Assembly: GCF_045920555.1 (NCBI RefSeq)
Contig: NZ_CP174509.1
Span: forward strand, 3,782,001-3,846,000
Direction: 5' to 3'
DNA: 64,000 nucleotides
DNA from: Pseudalkalibacillus sp045920555
GTDB taxonomy: Bacteria > Bacillota > Bacilli > Bacillales > Fictibacillaceae
Part shown: in pieces, positions 60,766 through 64,000 of the stretch
How positions within the stretch are numbered: the first letter of the stretch is position 1
Layout: every line of letters starts with the position of its first letter
Made by a program: the position numbers and the translations under genes
The notes under the pieces: generated by a model
Seen by the model: the letters and a program-made list of their open reading frames with translations, nothing else
The model's database searches: none
Told to the model about the DNA's origin: nothing

Positions 60766-61515
60766 CTAAATCTCTGACTTTAGTACAAACGGAAAAATAG
60801 CTAAAACGCTCGTACCATCTTCGGTTTTCGTTAATTGTACAGATCTGTGATCTGTTGGAAATAGAAGCTTAAGCCTTTTTGTAATATTCTCTAACCCGAG
60901 TCCACCTTTATAAGGTGGCCCCTCAGAGGTTTCATAAGCGTTGTTCCAAACCGTTACATGGACTTCCTTTTCCTTTTTTTCAATGATTATTTTCAGAAAG
61001 GCTTCATCGATCGATTTTTCGAATGAGTGTTTAAAAGCATTTTCGACAAATGTTTGAATTAAAAAAGGGATGATGATGGCCTGATTAACCTTTGGATCTG
61101 TTGTAATTTCATAATAAAGTTTATCTCGAAACCGAATTTTTTGTATTTCCAAATAATGATTTACATAGGATAATTCCTCTTCAATGGTTATGAACGTATT
61201 GTTTGTTTTGTATTTATATTTAAGGAGTTTTGATAAAGCTTCAATGGAACGAATTAATTCTGTTTTTCGGTCCAGCCTGGCTAAGCTTAAAATGGAATTT
61301 AACGTATTAAAAAAGAAATGTGGCTGGATTTCTTGGTTTAATTGATTATAAAGTGCAGTTTGCAGCTCTTTTTCTAAAGCAATTTCCCGTGTTTGCTTTT
61401 CTAGCAGATCAATTCGTTTTTCAAAAATAAATAAAAATAGTAATGTAAAAGCGCCTAACAAAGGGGCTAACACACAGAACATAATATAAATGGAGAAAGC
61501 TTCTATTGTCAGCAT
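60766..61515 (-). CDS. Sensor histidine kinase (LytS/YesM family)
   Basis: 249 residues from ATG 61515, with AAAGGAG upstream; the longer frame to 61632 would run back into the ABC ATPase gene and across a terminator. One or two membrane segments (about 5-32) and a short coiled coil lead into the His_kinase domain with NQEIQPHFFFNTLNSILSLA (phospho-His about 89) and the ATP-binding PYKGGLGLENITKRLKLLFP. There is no large extracellular sensor, so the signal may come through a partner such as the transporter or binding protein. It is paired with the response regulator downstream. Confidence 0.87.
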   Translation of the reverse strand: MLTIEAFSIYIMFCVLAPLLGAFTLLFLFIFEKRIDLLEKQTREIALEKELQTALYNQLNQEIQPHFFFNTLNSILSLARLDRKTELIRSIEALSKLLKYKYKTNNTFITIEEELSYVNHYLEIQKIRFRDKLYYEITTDPKVNQAIIIPFLIQTFVENAFKHSFEKSIDEAFLKIIIEKKEKEVHVTVWNNAYETSEGPPYKGGLGLENITKRLKLLFPTDHRSVQLTKTEDGTSVLAIFPFVLKSEI

Positions 61516-61541
61516 TAGGTAAGTATCTCCTTTAGATGTAG

Positions 61542-61570
61542 AAAAAGGGAGGCTGTGTAACCCCCTTTTA
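61542..61570 (-). terminator. Terminator of the Opp/Dpp-type operon
   Basis: AAAAGGGGG and CCTCCCTTTTT on the minus strand form a stem with a T run, about 45 nt after the ATPase stop codon and before the kinase gene. It separates the two operons. Confidence 0.65.
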
Positions 61571-61612
61571 ATATAAATACTAAACAATTCACTATTTTTT
61601 GAAAATGGTTTT

Positions 61613-62608
61613 TTATACCAATTCCTCTGCAAAGTGACAGCTTACAAAATGATTCTCGCCCAATTCTCTTAATTCAGGTTCCTCTTCTTTACACTTTTTT
61701 GTCACAAATGGACAGCGTGTATGAAAACGGCATCCTCTAGGCGGATCAATTGGGGATGGCACATCTCCTTTTAGAATAACGCGCTCCTTTTTTAACGTTG
61801 GATAAGGAACAGGAATTGATGATAATAATGCTTTAGTATATGGATGGAGCGGTGAACCGAACAATGCTTTTTTCTCCGCAATTTCAACTACTTTTCCTAA
61901 ATACATCACCATTACCCGGTCAGAAATATGTCGAACGACACTCAAATCGTGTGAAATAAAGAGAAAGGTAAGTTGAAACTGTTTTTGCAGATTTTTTAAT
62001 AGATTAAGGATTTGTGCTTGGATGGAAACATCCAATGCTGATACCGCTTCGTCACAAATAATTAATTTCGGATTAACAGCAAGTGCTCTAGCAATCCCAA
62101 TTCGCTGCCGCTGCCCGCCGCTAAATTCGTGTGGGTGGCGCTCTAGTGCTTCTGGTGGAAGTCCCACATAGCCGAGTAATTCTAGCATTCTATCCATTCT
62201 TTTTGATTTTTCGACGACTTTTTGAATGGCCATTGCTTCATTAAGTATTTGCTTTACTGTTTGCCTTGGGTTAAGAGAGGCAAAAGGATCTTGAAAAATA
62301 ACCTGTAAATCTCCCCTAAGTTTTCCCATCTCTTTTTTATTAAGGTTTAAAATGTTTTTCCCCGAATAATAGACTTTTCCATCCGTTGGTTCATCTAGTC
62401 TTAAAATCGCACGCCCGGTTGTAGATTTACCACATCCTGATTCGCCGACAATACTTAATGTCTCACCTTCAAAAAGATGGAATGATACATCGTCAACTGC
62501 TTTTACATATGTTTTAGGTTTAAAAGTGGAGTCTTTTTTAACTGGGAAATATTGCTTCAAATGATCCACTTGTAACAATACTTTTTTTTCTGTCGCAGCT
62601 TGTATCAT
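61613..62608 (-). CDS. Oligopeptide/dipeptide ABC transporter ATPase (OppF/DppF type)
   Basis: 331 residues. Walker A GESGCGKSTTGRAILRL (about 55), Q-loop FQDPFASLNPRQTVKQIL, signature FSGGQRQRIGIARALAVNPK (about 165), Walker B LIICDEAVSALDVSIQAQIL and the C-terminal oligopeptide domain with GCRFHTRCPFVTKKCKEEEP, whose cysteines can hold an iron-sulfur cluster. It powers peptide or opine-like import together with the OppD-type ATPase, whose stop codon overlaps its start by one base. Confidence 0.92.
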   Translation of the reverse strand: MIQAATEKKVLLQVDHLKQYFPVKKDSTFKPKTYVKAVDDVSFHLFEGETLSIVGESGCGKSTTGRAILRLDEPTDGKVYYSGKNILNLNKKEMGKLRGDLQVIFQDPFASLNPRQTVKQILNEAMAIQKVVEKSKRMDRMLELLGYVGLPPEALERHPHEFSGGQRQRIGIARALAVNPKLIICDEAVSALDVSIQAQILNLLKNLQKQFQLTFLFISHDLSVVRHISDRVMVMYLGKVVEIAEKKALFGSPLHPYTKALLSSIPVPYPTLKKERVILKGDVPSPIDPPRGCRFHTRCPFVTKKCKEEEPELRELGENHFVSCHFAEELV

Positions 62609-63624
62609 TATAGAACCTCCTCTTTTTCAATTTGACCTGTCCATCGATCGGTATACATCCAACAACGTACCTTTGCACCATCACTTTGTTCAATTAACTT
62701 CGGATGTTCTTGGTGACACATTGGTTCTTGTAAAGGGCATCTTGAGGCGTAACGACACCCAGTCGGCATATTATATGGACTTGGTACTGTACCTTCAATC
62801 GTACGTAATTCTTCCTGATCCTCATGAATTTTAGGTAATGAATCGAGTAAGCCTCGGGTGTATGGATGTTTTGGATTGGTGAAAATCATTTCAGTAGGTG
62901 CCTGTTCGACAATATTGCCAGCATACATGACCGCAACCGTATCACATGTTTCAGCAACAACCCCTAAATCATGAGTAATCATGATGACGCCCATGCCTAG
63001 CTTTGTTTGCAAATCTTTAATTAACTCTAGTATTTGTGCTTGAATAGTTACATCCAATGCAGTTGTTGGTTCGTCAGCAATTAAGACTTCTGGAGTACAG
63101 GCAAGTGCCATTGCAATCATTACACGCTGCCTCATTCCACCGCTTAACTGAAATGGCTCCTGTTTCGCTCTTTTTTCGGGAGAAGGTATTCCAACCAGCT
63201 TAAGCAATTCAACTGCTTTATCCCAGGCTACCTTTCTCCCCATTTTTTGATGCAGCCTTATAGCTTCTGCAATTTGTTCCCCGGCAGGGATCACAGGATT
63301 TAACGAGGTCATGGGCTCCTGGAAAATCATTGAGATTTCATTTCCACGAATTTTCCTCATTTCGTCCTCTGGAACCACCACTAAATCTTTTCCTTTAAAA
63401 AGTACCTGCCCACCTGTAATTTTACCAGGAGGAGAGGGAATTAACCGCAGGATGGAAAGAGATGTTATACTTTTTCCACAGCCGGATTCACCTACAATAC
63501 CTAGAGTTTCGCCCTTTTGCAGTGTAAAATCAATGCCATCGACCACTTTACTTACACCGTGTTTTGTATAGAAATATGTTTTTAACCCTTTTACTTCTAA
63601 AATGTTTCTGTTATTCTCAGTCAC
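62608..63624 (-). CDS. Oligopeptide/dipeptide ABC transporter ATPase (OppD/DppD type)
   Basis: 338 residues. Walker A GESGCGKSITSLSILRLIPS (about 42), FQEPMTSLNPVIPAGEQIAE, signature LSGGMRQRVMIAMALACTPE (about 156), Walker B VLIADEPTTALDVTIQAQIL and C-terminal GCRYASRCPLQEPMCHQEHP. A GTG start at 63624 with GGTGG upstream. It is the partner of the OppF-type ATPase and lies 16 bp after the permease gene. Confidence 0.92.
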   Translation of the reverse strand: MTENNRNILEVKGLKTYFYTKHGVSKVVDGIDFTLQKGETLGIVGESGCGKSITSLSILRLIPSPPGKITGGQVLFKGKDLVVVPEDEMRKIRGNEISMIFQEPMTSLNPVIPAGEQIAEAIRLHQKMGRKVAWDKAVELLKLVGIPSPEKRAKQEPFQLSGGMRQRVMIAMALACTPEVLIADEPTTALDVTIQAQILELIKDLQTKLGMGVIMITHDLGVVAETCDTVAVMYAGNIVEQAPTEMIFTNPKHPYTRGLLDSLPKIHEDQEELRTIEGTVPSPYNMPTGCRYASRCPLQEPMCHQEHPKLIEQSDGAKVRCWMYTDRWTGQIEKEEVL

Positions 63625-63640
63625 TACTCTTCACCACCCT

Positions 63641-64000
63641 TTAATGTAATTCAATCCGTTTATTGAAGAATCGATACAAAATATCAACAAATAAATTCAC
63701 AATGACGAAGACTAGGGAGGCAACTAATACTCCGCCTTGAACCATTGGCAGATCTCGCATACGAATCGCATCAACAATCATTCTCCCAAGCCCGTTAATG
63801 GCAAATATCGATTCAACCAGGACAGTTCCTCCAAGCAAGGCACCAAACTGTAATCCGACAACCGTAATAACGGGAATTAATGCATTTCGTAGCGCGTGCT
63901 TATAAATAATCACTCGTTCGCGTAGTCCTTTAGCACGTGCTGTCCGGATATAATCCTGCCGAATGACCTCGAGCATACTGGATCTAGTCATCCGAGCCAC
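63641..64000 (-). CDS. Oligopeptide/dipeptide ABC transporter permease (OppB/DppB type), C-terminal part, cut by window edge
   Basis: The last 119 codons. The ATPase-contact EAA loop (DYIRTARAKGL) is at the visible start, followed by ALRNALIPVITVVGLQFGAL, ESIFAINGLGRMIVDAIRMR and the B-type C-terminus ILYRFFNKRIELH. The gene continues beyond 64000; the GTG near the edge is not its start. No C-type permease follows it, so that gene must lie upstream outside the window or be missing. Confidence 0.88.
   Translation of the reverse strand: MARMTRSSMLEVIRQDYIRTARAKGLRERVIIYKHALRNALIPVITVVGLQFGALLGGTVLVESIFAINGLGRMIVDAIRMRDLPMVQGGVLVASLVFVIVNLFVDILYRFFNKRIELH

Noticed and set aside
61516..61632. 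Longer N-terminus for the LytS-type kinase
   Set aside because: It would cross a terminator and overlap the upstream ATPase gene; the ATG at 61515 starts directly at the membrane segment and has AAAGGAG upstream.

Overview
The window comes from an endospore-forming, low-GC Bacillaceae chromosome. The evidence is a C-terminal half of sporulation sigma factor SigK, a SpoIVCA-type serine recombinase beside it, TxpA-type toxins, strong GGAGG ribosome binding sites and sigma-54 (SigL-type) control of catabolic genes. I cannot name the species. I see no rRNA, tRNA or CRISPR array.

Layout. The left edge (1-714) looks like core chromosome: the start of an AI-2E family transporter gene and the 3' part of sigK. 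The sigK reading frame breaks at about 714 and is followed by the recombinase gene (748-2256) and a TxpA/RatA-like type I toxin-antitoxin pair (2463-2689), the signature of a sigK intervening ('skin') element. The N-terminal half of sigK is not found anywhere to 64000. Either the whole remaining 63 kb lies inside a very large element, or the locus has been rearranged. A second, internally deleted copy of the recombinase 3' end plus toxin-antitoxin pair lies at 13.74-14.3 kb and may mark an old internal boundary.

Region by region: azlCD with a divergent XRE-cupin regulator (3.0-4.7 kb); a stretch of decayed genes around a nitronate monooxygenase (4.8-8.0 kb); a sigma-54/AcoR-controlled E1alpha-E1beta-E2 2-oxo-acid/acetoin dehydrogenase operon (8.0-13.5 kb); an M20 amidohydrolase with a peptide-binding lipoprotein (15.3-18.2 kb); a GNAT acetyltransferase, decayed fragments, a MarR/Bcr-type efflux unit, a sugar-dehydrogenase-like protein and a membrane protein (18.4-25.3 kb). 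Then comes a sigma-54 regulon in which a PAS-containing activator sits between an agmatine-deiminase-like gene and a carbamoylase-aminotransferase operon (26.2-31.8 kb). Two mirror-image permease/amidohydrolase pairs converge on one terminator (32.3-38.8 kb). A hydantoinase A/DUF917/NCS1 permease/TetR unit follows (39.1-43.7 kb), then a seven-gene GntR-TRAP transporter operon with three catabolic enzymes (44.5-51.1 kb), an IS200/IS605 element with TnpA and TnpB (51.4-53.5 kb), and guanine deaminase, a solute-binding lipoprotein, a cytosine-deaminase-like amidohydrolase, two permeases, a LytS/AraC-type two-component system and part of an Opp/Dpp ABC transporter (53.6-64 kb).

Taken together, this is a nitrogen- and carbon-scavenging region. 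It encodes at least ten enzymes acting on C-N bonds (deaminases, amidohydrolases, carbamoylase, hydantoinase-like, agmatine-deiminase-like). Each unit has its own uptake system and local regulator (XRE, AcoR, MarR, PAS-sigma54, TetR, GntR, two-component). Specific substrates are inferred at family level only.
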